The notes below the pieces were generated by a model. The model was given only the letters and a program-made list of their open reading frames with translations, was not told where the DNA came from and searched no databases. This document shows, piece after piece, positions 25,772 to 34,027 of a DNA stretch of 64,000 nucleotides (position 1 is the first letter of the stretch; the number at the start of each line of letters is the position of its first letter). Source of the stretch: Motacilla alba alba (taxonomy: Eukaryota; Chordata; Aves; Passeriformes; Motacillidae); contig NC_052021.1 of assembly GCF_015832195.1 (NCBI RefSeq), forward strand, positions 496,001 to 560,000, read 5' to 3'. Made by a program: the position numbers and the translations under genes.

Positions 25772-27058
25772 TTTTGTGGTGGCTTGTAATTGTACGTTTA
25801 GTTCTTTAAATCCTTCCCAGGTGACTCTTGCCAGTCTATCTACGTGACCTGTAAGTTTTTACAGCATCTCTCTACTCTGATAGTTTGCTATAGGACCAAG
25901 CAAAGACTCTAGGGCCCACCCAAATTTCACTCCACTAGAGGGTTCTTGCCAAGTGTCATCTTGATTTTGTCTAGAACTTCTTGTCTTGCTCTTATCTGCA
26001 GAAGTTCATGTTTTCCATTAAATGGGGACTTTTTCCAAATTGGACATAAGGTTGGGAGGCCCAAAGTAATTTCTTTTACTTTCCCATCTACAGGCAGATG
26101 TGTTGTCCAGGTACCATCGCTTATTGCCCATACAAACTGTCCTGGACTTCGTATTGTACTCTTGGTACATCCCACAACTATTTTAAAATTCACTTTGCCT
26201 TGTTTATGTTTGATCCCTCTGCAAGCACAACCAATTTGTAGGGTTGTTACCAGGGGTGGCATCTGTGGTGGCATCATCAGAAGTGCAGCCATAAGTTTTA
26301 TTACATGCCCACCAACTTACTTTATCTGCCCTCGTTCTGCTACTAGTGGCAGTGTTTGTTACTGCTAGATCTGTTTCATTCTCAGAGCCTTTCCATCTAA
26401 TACACCAATGGGTGTTTGCCATATATTGAAATTTTTGAAGTATACTCACAGACCACGCACTGTCCCAAGGCTCTATCTGATCTTTCTGATCTTTGGCCTC
26501 ACACTTCCATACCAGAGTGGTTTCTGTAACATTTTCTGTAATCTTCTAATAGTGTGGCAAATAGCATTGCCATTGTGTGACGCCTCCCTACTCTCCCATA
26601 GGAGTTCCTAGTATGCCATCACTTAGAATAATACAGTCTTTCTGGCTCATAGGTCTCATCCATGTTCCTATTTTCTCCCAAGTTTCCTTGACTACTTGCC
26701 TCAACTTGGGTACCTGTTTGCATGCAATTGTTTTGCTCTTTTGTATTTCAGGTAGTTTTGATGTTATGATTCCCCAATTTACTGGGTCTCCTGCTGCCTT
26801 TGATATTGGCAGACAGGCAGTTATTCTGCTGGTGTTTTGCATTTTGGCAAAGTCTTTGACTAATCCAATCATTACATTCTCAGCCTGAACTGCATTAGAA
26901 ACTTCTATCACCTGTGTTTCTGCAGCCTTGTTGGTTCCACAGTTTACACAGTCCATGATCCAGGACGGATTTTCTTCACTCGGGTATAGTGATTCCAGGG
27001 GTCCACACCAGCTACTTTGACTGCTGTAAAGGTGGTCAGCAGTACCTATTGGGTCCAC
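25301..27058 (-). pseudogene. env: inner provirus env, disrupted
   Basis: The frame opening near 27058 overlaps the integrase end. It gives a surface-subunit-like region with CVNC, NTSRITACLP, DPVNWGI and potential N-glycosylation sites (NTS, NVT, NKT). Stops occur at 26588-26590 and 26546-26548. The frame changes near 26204-26292 and again near 25930, and a TAA lies at 25859-25861. The transmembrane subunit follows: a hydrophobic fusion-peptide-like stretch, LQNQFALDLLLLKEHGVCG resembling the immunosuppressive region, and a C-X9-CC motif. A membrane span (SVITLLIVFLAIWLVYSIL) and a tail of about 50 residues complete it. CX9CC is known from alpharetrovirus Env, whereas gammaretroviruses have CX6CC. 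The exact start codon and cleavage site cannot be fixed. Confidence 0.85.
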
Positions 27059-28112
27059 TCCACTTTTCTTTCAGTGGTTCTTCGTTCCAATTTTTAATGT
27101 ACACCTCGTCTCCCGGATGTATGTTATGAACTGGATTCTCAAGAGTCAGTGGTCTATTCTACACAGGGATGCTCCAGAGCTGAGCTTAAGTTTTCCTGAG
27201 AGACAGAACATAATTATACACTTCCTGCTTTCCTGTGACATGTACATTAGGGTTAGGCTCAGGAGATTCATACGGTTTCCATACAATATCTCATAAGGAC
27301 TGACTGACATCCCACTCCTGGGCTTTATCCGAATCCTCAACAGTGCTATTGGCAAAGCCTGGGTCCACTGCAGTTTGGCTTCTTGGCGTATTTTACTGAT
27401 TTGCCTCTTTAGTGTCTGATTCATCCTCTCTACCTGTCCATTTGACTGGGGTCTCCACGGTGTGTGGAGGTCCCAAGTTATCACCAGCAATCTACTTACC
27501 TTTCTTACTACTGTAGCCATGAAATGGGGCCCCCTGTCTGATGATACCCCTAGGGTTACCCCGAACCTGGGAATAATCTTCTGTAGTAACCACTTAACTG
27601 TTTCCTTTGCTTGGTTTGTGCGACAGAGAAAGGCTTGGCCATCCAGAAAATGTGTCAACCCCCACTAACAGATATTTGTATCCTCGAGTTCTTGGCAATT
27701 CTACAAAATCTATCTACCAATAGTCTCCTGGCTCTATTCCTATCCAAATTCTTCCTAGCTGTGCCTGTCGCCTAGCCACTGGGTTGTTTTTCAAGCAGAT
27801 CTCACATTTTGACATTAGTGATTTTGCCATTGTTAACATCTGTACTGAAATTAAACTTTGCTTTAGCAATTTTATCAATGCCTCTGCACCCCAATGACAT
27901 TCGTTATGTTTAATTTGTAGAACTTCTCTCACTGTCAAGGGGGGTAGCACTATCTGTCCTTGTGCAGTCACATACCATCCTTCTGAATTCTTTTGTGCAT
28001 TTAGCAAATGTGCCAGTCTCTCATCTTCTACTGAATATTTTGGTTTTGGAGGCAAATTGAATTGAGATACATTAAGCTTTAAAGGTATCAATACCATTGT
28101 TGTTTGCACCTC
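26944..28112 (-). pseudogene. integrase part of pol, disrupted
   Basis: The N-terminal zinc-binding HHCC module is visible (IKHNECHWG, then CEIC). The catalytic core follows, with the first Asp in VDTFSGWP, the second in SSDRGPHF and the Glu in NGQVERMNQTLK. The C-terminal domain shows HPGDEVYIKNW and WSGP, then VLLTTFTAVKVAG, a GPY/F-type end found in gamma- and epsilonretroviruses. Breaks include a TAG at 27714-27716 and frame changes near 27640, 27150 and 27045. The reading ends at TAA 26944-26946, overlapping the env frame. Integrase would join the viral DNA ends to host DNA, but this copy cannot encode a whole enzyme. Confidence 0.9.
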
Positions 28113-28590
28113 TCAAGCAACCTGTCGGGCTGTCCAGTCTGCCTTTCGATTATCCTCACAGATTTTGGAGTTTCCTGATTGGTGTGCTTTACAGTGTATA
28201 ACTGTCACTTGTTCAGGTTTTTGTACTGCTTTTATCAATTGCAGGACTGCATCTTGATGTTTAATGTGCATACCTTGAGAAGACAGTAGTCCTCTTTCTT
28301 TCCACAGTGCTCCGTGTACATGCACCACTCCAAAAGCATATTTTGAGTCAGTCCATATATTTACCCTTTTCCCTTCACTTAATTCTAGTGCCCTGGTTAA
28401 GGCAACAAGTTCTGCCTTCTGGGCAGATGTGTTTGTTGGTAATGCTTTTGCCTCCACTACTGTACTGACTGTTGTTACTGCATATTCAGCGTATCTGGTT
28501 CCGTTCTCCATGAAGCTGCTCCCATCTGTGAATAGCTCCCACTCTGGCTGCTCTAGTGGGACATCTTTCAGGTCTTCTCTTGCTGAATAG
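28113..28590 (-). pseudogene. RNase H part of pol
   Basis: All four catalytic-type acidic motifs can be seen: FTDGSS just upstream of the open part, AELVALTRALEL, IWTDSKYAF and NRKADW, together with HCKAHQSG. This domain degrades RNA in RNA-DNA hybrids during reverse transcription. It is cut off from the preceding reverse transcriptase by a frame change near 28575 and from integrase by a TGA at 28113-28115. The frame itself is undamaged. Confidence 0.9.
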
Positions 28591-29815
28591 TGTACTCTAT
28601 TACTTCTACACAGTCATGCTGTAATGGGCCTTCTTCAGTTATGGTACCTAGGAATAAAGCTGGATTCAAAAGGTTTGTTGTTTTTAATGTGACATCATCT
28701 TGCTCAGTCAGGATTACCTGGAATTTTATCATCCTACTTGGAGATAGCCAGTGGCTCCCCTTTTGTTCTAAGACAGTGGCTACCATGTGTGGTACATAGA
28801 CATCTATGTGCCTTCCCATAGTAAGCTTTCTGGCTTCTTGTATCAGCATCACAGTGGCTACGACTACCCGCAGACATGAAAGCCACCCGGCACTTACATT
28901 GTCAAGTTGTTTGGAAAAATAGCCCACCGGCCTTTTCCAGCTTCCCAGACTTTGGGTCAGGACTCCTAGTGCTATGCGCAGCCTTTCATGTACAAACAGC
29001 TGAAAATCTTTAGACAAATCAGGTAACCCTAATGCTGGAGCAGTTGTCAGTTTTTCTTTTAATTTTAGGAAGGCTTCTTTCTGTGGTTTGCCCCAGGTGA
29101 ATGGCTGCGTCTTCTGGGCTTCGTACAGGGGTTTCGCGATCAGTCCATAGTCCATGATCCACAGGCGACGCCATCCTGCCATCTCGAGGAAGACTTGCAG
29201 CTCGTCTAGGTTCTGGGGCTCTGGAATAGCACAAATAGCTTGGATACGGTTAGTACCTAGTTTTCGTTGCCCTTGTGAAAGGTCACATCCCAGGTAGATC
29301 ACAGTCTGTTGGGCGATTTGTGCCTTTTCTCTGGATACTTTGTAACCTCCCATTCCCAGGGAATTTAAAATCTCAATGGTTACCTTTATACAGGTTGCTT
29401 TTTCTTCTGTAGCTATTAGCATATCATCAACATACTGCAACAACAGGTATTGGTCTCTCGGTACTTGCCCATTCTCAGTCCAAATCTCCAGCTTCTTTGC
29501 CAGTGGGTTCCCAAATAGGGTCGGCTAGTTCTTGTATCCTTGTAGAAGTTGTGTCCAGGTGAGCTGGGTCTTTCTTCCATTCCCTGGATTTTCCCACTCA
29601 AAGGCAAAGAGTTTCCTACTTTCTATGTCAAGGGATATGCAGAAAAAGGCATCTTTTAGATCAATTACGGTAAACCAATTATATATCTATTTTATGGATG
29701 TAAGCAATGTGTAGGGATTTGCTACTACTGGATAAATGTCCTTTGTTATTTCATTTATTGCTTTCAAATCCTGCACTAATCTATATTCACCATTTGTTTC
29801 TTCACTGGAATTATT
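28568..29815 (-). pseudogene. reverse transcriptase part of pol, disrupted
   Basis: In one frame the translation carries YRLVQDLKAIN, then VIDLKDAFFCI with the first catalytic aspartate. QYVDDMLIA holds the other two aspartates, and the thumb and connection follow (YLGCDLSQGQRKLG, QPFTWGKPQKEAF). TAG codons at 29687-29689 and 29525-29527 interrupt it. The part from 29443 down to 28568 is open for 291 codons. It is separated from the RT N-terminus by a frame change near 29795. YVDD and the order of motifs are as in gammaretroviral Pol. Confidence 0.9.
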
Positions 29816-30252
29816 GGTGTATTAAATTCTGATTCACATTCCTCTAGAATTTGGTATTTCAAGAATTTATCAATAATCTTTACCATTCCTCGCCATGCTT
29901 CTGGTTTTATGGGATACTGTTTGACTTGTACAGCCCTCGCCCCTTCTTTTAACTCTACATGCACTGGCTGTACCAATTTAGATTTTCCTGGTATATCTGT
30001 TCCCCATACAGAGGGAAGCACTGCATCTTCTACCTCCCTAGGGATAGAGGGAACCGGTTTTTCTTTGATCATTAAAATCTGTCCCATCTTTGATTCAGGT
30101 ATTTTCATTACAAGCTCCCTGTTTTCAAAGGTTATTGCTGCATCAAGTTTTGCCAGCAAATCCCTCCCTAAAAGTGGAATTGGACACTCAGGTACATATA
30201 AGAATTCATGTGTTAAAACCTTGATCCCAAAACACAAATCTAGGGGTTGCAA
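29776..30252 (-). pseudogene. protease C-terminus and RT N-terminus
   Basis: This open segment carries IPLLGRDLL, the conserved C-terminal motif of retroviral aspartic protease, near residues 25-33. A linker follows, then QYPIKPEAWRG and EFNTPIIPVKK of the reverse transcriptase fingers. It is out of frame with the protease active site upstream and with the reverse transcriptase palm downstream. The first codon at 30252 is TTG, so no start is implied. Confidence 0.88.
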
Positions 30253-30410
30253 GAATGGCTGATTTTCCCTGTAGCCCCAACTATTGTTATTTGCTTGTCC
30301 CCAATTTGCCCTTGCAGATCATTCAGCACGGAATATGTAGCACCGGTATCCAGGAGGAATTTTACCTCTTTATCCCCTAACTGTATATTTATAACAGGTT
30401 CTTGAACCTG
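30240..30410 (-). pseudogene. protease N-terminal part with DTG active site
   Basis: In the gag frame, downstream of the gag stop, the translation reads EVKFLLDTGATYSVL. Its Asp-Thr-Gly at 30342-30350 is the aspartic protease active site. The frame is closed by TAA (30411-30413) upstream and TAG (30240-30242) downstream. The rest of the protease continues in another frame. Being in the same frame as gag fits the gammaretroviral arrangement of stop-codon readthrough. Confidence 0.88.
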
Positions 30411-30412
30411 TT
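30393..30412 (-). promoter_or_regulatory. hairpin downstream of gag stop
   Basis: The sequence aacaggttcttgaacctgtt is a self-complementary stem of 8-9 bp with a 2-4 nt loop. In provirus sense it begins 19 nt after the gag UGA. RNA structure at this distance is a known stimulator of readthrough, but the role here is inferred. Confidence 0.6.
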
Positions 30413-30428
30413 ATACAGGTTCCGCGTC

Positions 30429-30434
30429 TAGTCA
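30429..30434 (-). promoter_or_regulatory. readthrough-type gag stop UGA-CUA-G
   Basis: In provirus sense gag ends TGA CTA GAC. UGA followed by CUAG is a recognised leaky-stop context in eukaryotic and viral genes. Protease continues in the same frame. A second stop, TAA at 30411-30413, lies six sense codons further on and would end any readthrough product in this copy. Confidence 0.65.
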
Positions 30435-32186
30435 GCTGTTATATTCGCTTAACACCATCACCTTGGTAGTGTTTTCCTGCTGGAAGTGATTGTCCCGGTG
30501 AAACCGGTTGTTTGGGTTGTTTGGGCACTCTCTCTTCCAATGCCCCTCTCGCCTGCAAAGCGCACACTGATTTAGGCTTAACCCTTGCATGACTGGTCCT
30601 CTACCATGACTACCTCTTCCACGTCCCCTGAAATCTGGGCTCCCCTTTCCTTGTATTACTCCCAAAAGATTTTGCTGCTGCCTTTTACTAGCTTCTCTTT
30701 CTCGATTATTGTATACCTTCCAGGCTACCTCAAGTATTTTATCCAGATTCCTTGATTCCTCCCCTTCTAATTTTTGCAATTTCCTCCTGATATCACCCTG
30801 TGACTGGCCCAAGAATATGAGAGCGAGCTGAACCTTTGCTTGTTCTGTGTCTATTTGGAGATCTGTATACTTCCTTGCTACCTCCTTAAGCCTTTCCAAA
30901 AACACAGTAGGAGATTCTTTCTTTTCCTGTTGAACCTCATATAGTTTAGACCAATTCATAGTTTTAGGCACAGCATTCTGAACTCCTATTTGGATCCACT
31001 CCTGATATTTCTCTAGTCTCCTCATACCCCAAGACAGGTTAGGGTCCCATTTTGGATCCTCAATTGGAAAATTTTCATCTAGAGTTCCTGTTACGAGCCC
31101 ATTTCTAATATCCTCCCTTGCCCTTTCTTTGGCTGCCTTAAGTAGCATCTCGTTCTCAGTAGAATCCATCAAAGTATCCAATATTACTTGTAGGTTGTCC
31201 CAGTCAGGATTCTGAGTTTTCATAACCATTTTTACTACCCGTGCCACCTCATCAGGATTTTCTCCAAAAGTTCCGGCCGATTGTTTCCAAATAACTAAAT
31301 CCACAGGAGAAAAAGGCACTTTTATAAACACTGGCCCCTCCGCTCCTACTCCTTGTCGCACGGGGGCAATTATAGTCTGCTTTTGTCTGCCCAGGTCTTT
31401 TCTAGCCATGACCGGGGTGAGTTTTGACCCACTTCGAGTCCTGTGAGATACGGGTGTCACTGATTCATCACTATTGCTGTCTTTTTCACTTGCATCCCTC
31501 CCCCTCCTTTGTATCACAGTTAGGTTTTGATCATCTTCTGAGGAAGAGGGATCAGGTGACAGTGGGAGAGGAGGATAAAGAGAGAAGGGTGTAGTAGGAC
31601 TAGATGAGATAGGTTTAGGTGAAATAGGGGCAGACGGTGGGATAGGGGCAGGATTAGGTGAGGTAGGTGCAGAGGGTGGGATAGGGGCAGGTGAAGCAGG
31701 CGGGCTAGGGCTAGGTTCTATTGGTCTTATTGGAGCTACCTGTAAATCAATATCTGTATAATTTTCCCTACTCAGACTTTCTTTCAATGCCAAGTGTTCT
31801 AGACAACATTTCTCTTTTACACAAACCCCACACTTATCGCTTGCAGATGCTCTAACCACCATTAATCCACATTCATCCTGCCATTCTGGCTTTCCCTGCA
31901 AATAAAAAAAGAAATCAACATACAGAACCTCATCCCATTCTCCTTCTTGCTTACAAAACGACATTAACTGCAAAATAGCGTTATATTGCAAAGACCCGTA
32001 CTTTGGCCATTTTTCACCATTCTCCAAGACATATTCTGGCCACCACGTATTACAATAATCAATCAACTTAGCCTTACGTAATTCTTCCCCAAAATTACCC
32101 TTTTTCCAATGTGCTAATAAGCACCCCAAAGGAGAAGGTCGCAGAATGGAGGCATTGCTGCCCAAAATCCCTTTGAGCTTCTCCAT
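30432..32186 (-). CDS. gag: inner provirus Gag polyprotein, intact frame
   Basis: The 584-codon frame is uninterrupted. Residues 1-150 are matrix-like. Residues 150-270 are proline/serine-rich with two PSAP motifs (171-174 and 184-187), the late-domain type that recruits TSG101. Residues about 275-510 are a capsid of gammaretroviral p30 type with FLGQSQGDIRRKLQ at 458-471. The nucleocapsid has basic Arg-Gly repeats and a single CX2CX4HX4C zinc knuckle (541-554). Gag would assemble particles and bind the genomic RNA. The start at 32186 is the first ATG after an in-frame TAG. Residue 2 is Glu, not Gly, so N-terminal myristoylation is not expected from this start. It is the only unbroken gene of the provirus. 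Expression is unknown. Confidence 0.92.
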   Translation of the reverse strand: MEKLKGILGSNASILRPSPLGCLLAHWKKGNFGEELRKAKLIDYCNTWWPEYVLENGEKWPKYGSLQYNAILQLMSFCKQEGEWDEVLYVDFFFYLQGKPEWQDECGLMVVRASASDKCGVCVKEKCCLEHLALKESLSRENYTDIDLQVAPIRPIEPSPSPPASPAPIPPSAPTSPNPAPIPPSAPISPKPISSSPTTPFSLYPPLPLSPDPSSSEDDQNLTVIQRRGRDASEKDSNSDESVTPVSHRTRSGSKLTPVMARKDLGRQKQTIIAPVRQGVGAEGPVFIKVPFSPVDLVIWKQSAGTFGENPDEVARVVKMVMKTQNPDWDNLQVILDTLMDSTENEMLLKAAKERAREDIRNGLVTGTLDENFPIEDPKWDPNLSWGMRRLEKYQEWIQIGVQNAVPKTMNWSKLYEVQQEKKESPTVFLERLKEVARKYTDLQIDTEQAKVQLALIFLGQSQGDIRRKLQKLEGEESRNLDKILEVAWKVYNNREREASKRQQQNLLGVIQGKGSPDFRGRGRGSHGRGPVMQGLSLNQCALCRREGHWKRECPNNPNNRFHRDNHFQQENTTKVMVLSEYNS

Positions 32187-32460
32187 CCAAAATATACCAC
32201 AAATGCTGAACCTGCAACGCTTTTGTGATTGTATAATGGACAGTGCCTAGGCAATACCACCAGGAATTCCTTAGCCCAACCAAGCGTAGCTTTCGCTGCA
32301 TCATATTGGCAGGCAACCAAACCAAAGTAAAAGCACCTTACCTCTCTCCCGGGGACGTTTTGAGCAGCGGAGGCGGTTGCGGCCTATGGGCTCGCTGAGA
32401 ATCCCTTGGTGCCGGCTGGAGCGTGATCGGGTCGCGAACTCGCCCAGCAGCACTCACAGG
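32187..32460 (-). other. inner provirus 5' leader
   Basis: The leader between primer binding site and gag is about 275 nt and would hold the packaging signal, which I cannot identify by sequence. Short frames here are not supported as genes. Confidence 0.6.
32336..32344 (-). promoter_or_regulatory. candidate 5' splice donor
   Basis: In provirus sense gag-gtaagg (GT at 32341-32340) closely fits the vertebrate donor consensus. It lies about 120 nt downstream of the primer binding site and before gag, where a retrovirus would splice the env message. Confidence 0.5.
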
Positions 32461-32480
32461 GTCCCATCTGGGGGTTGCCA
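32461..32480 (-). promoter_or_regulatory. primer binding site, tRNA-Arg-like
   Basis: In provirus sense tggcaacccccagatgggac begins 3 nt after the 5' LTR end. It equals the complement of a vertebrate tRNA-Arg(CCU) 3' end, as I recall it, with one extra A and one extra C. The extra bases are either mutations or reflect a bird tRNA variant. Confidence 0.6.
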
Positions 32481-32483
32481 AAA

Positions 32484-32967
32484 TGTTAGCGTTCAGGAAC
32501 CCATAATCAGGAATGATTATATGCAGGTGCTTTTATTGAAGAGCTCTGGGTGTCAGGGGTACAAACCCAAATCTGACTCTGACATGGGTTTGGGATGAAC
32601 ATGTTTTTATATTCTATCGTTATATAACTTTCATGTTAATTATTAAACTTATATTGTTCTATTGTATATATTGATTTCATCCAAGCATGGGCTTCTCATG
32701 GTGCCCCTCAGACTTCTAACATAGTTTTCTCATGATTCTTCTTACGATTAAACAATAATTTTATATTTAATTACTAAACAATCATCACATCTAACAATTA
32801 TGTCATTTATCATATACTGGTTACGCAGGTGCAATTTCACATGATCTGGCAAACACAAAGCCCAACATTTCTCATGGTCTATTTTTAACATTTTTCCAAG
32901 GCCCACTAAGTCTGGCTTTCTTTCTATCTCCCTGAATTTTCTATGATTTCAAGACCTTTTACTATCA
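32484..32967 (-). repeat. inner provirus 5' LTR
   Basis: This 484-bp copy has the same TG...CA ends as the 3' LTR. It carries an AATAAA at 32532-32537 and a TATA-like box about 70 nt upstream of it in provirus sense. The 10-bp length difference is one 2-bp and one 8-bp indel (tgatttca). Confidence 0.95.
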
Positions 32968-34027
32968 AGGAGATGTACCAACACCACCAATCCAGCCTAC
33001 ATCAGGGGGCAGAGCCCTGCCCCCAATCCAACCTCCATGGAACACAGACATATTTTTGCACTAGTATTAATGAAAGCTTGTTTTAAAAATATGAATGCAG
33101 AAAACCTCTCCCAACCAAGTTCATGGCCCTGATAAAGCCATGAACCTGGCTGGTAAAGAAAAATATATTAGTAAACCAAGATCACTCTGTGCAAACTTTG
33201 CAAAAGCTAAACCCTTTTTCCTTTGAGATAAAAAAGAAAGCCTTATCTGGAAGAGGTTCCTTCAGGTCCTCATAGTGAAAAAAAACCCCTCAGCAACCCC
33301 CTAAGTAATAATACCTTATTAATGCTGTTCAAAATCTGTGTTTTATTCCTATTTTTAGTTATTATTCCAGAGAAGAGAGGAAAGAAGTTTGGGGAAAATG
33401 TACACCTTCCTTTAAGTTGCATAGATAATATAATGTTCTCATGTCTTTCAGTCAATCATATAACAATAAAAATAATCCTATGATGTTCAGCTACCCAAAC
33501 CCAGGTAAATAAATTTCAATGTACAATGGGATGTGTTAGATACCTACTAGATGTGTCTGGCTTACACTATGTCCTGCTTGGAACCACAAACAGCATCTGC
33601 CTGATAACTCCTCAACAGACATCACACAGAACAATGATGACCTACCTCATGGAAATCTGGGACTCTTGAAGTGACAATTCATATAAGGACTTGATTTGTT
33701 TACAAAGTATTTTTCCTGTTTACAAACTGCTTTTCTGTTTACAGATTGTTTTTTCTAGTAGTTAAGTTTTTCTTTAACAGTTTGAAAAGTCAAGTAGTTT
33801 CTTGGTTTTTAGTGGTAAGTTGTAACTTGTAAGCTCTAAGCATCAAGTCTGTGACATGTTAGCCTAAGTTCTTGCTTAAGAAATCCTAGACATGAATGCT
33901 GCAGCTCCAGTGATACATAGTCTCATGCAAATTAAACCCATGCTGCCCTTCTGTCACCCTGTTTGCAAAGGGCCTTTGCAAATGGGTGACAGCAGGTTGC
34001 AATTTTTATAAAAACAGAATGGCAAGA
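32968..34027 (+). other. outer ERV 3' internal remnant
   Basis: No recognisable retroviral motif is left. The segment is AT-rich and carries a 42-nt imperfect hairpin at 33951-33992. The sequence just before the 3' LTR (cagaatggcaaga) is only a poor polypurine tract. Confidence 0.55.
33951..33992. repeat. imperfect hairpin before the outer 3' LTR
   Basis: The arms ctgtcaccctgtttgcaaag and ctttgcaaatgggtgacag are complementary apart from a one-base bulge and one mismatch, with a 3-nt loop. It lies 36 nt upstream of the outer 3' LTR. Confidence 0.85.

Larger units (their letters stand above)
24749..32967 (-). mobile_element. inner provirus: gammaretrovirus-like gag-pol, alpha-like env
   Basis: A complete LTR-to-LTR provirus of 8219 bp lies on the minus strand in the order 5' LTR, primer binding site, gag, pro-pol, env, polypurine tract, 3' LTR. 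It interrupts the outer ERV. The flanking bases aggg (24745-24748) and agga (32968-32971) form an imperfect 4-bp duplication. Gag is intact in reading frame. Pro-pol has at least five stops and six frame changes, and env at least three stops and two frame changes, so it cannot produce virus on its own. Element features (single zinc knuckle, pro in the gag frame, GPY/F-type integrase C-terminus) are gammaretroviral, while the transmembrane Env is alpha-like. Confidence 0.95.

Noticed and set aside
25946..26368. 140-codon plus-strand frame
   Set aside because: It is the antisense of env and shows no independent coding sign.
30429..30434. Gag UGA as a selenocysteine codon
   Set aside because: No SECIS-like structure is recognisable, and readthrough at this junction is the established retroviral strategy.
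24745..32971. Exact target-site duplication for the inner provirus
   Set aside because: The adjoining bases are aggg and agga. Only three of four match, so an exact duplication cannot be claimed.
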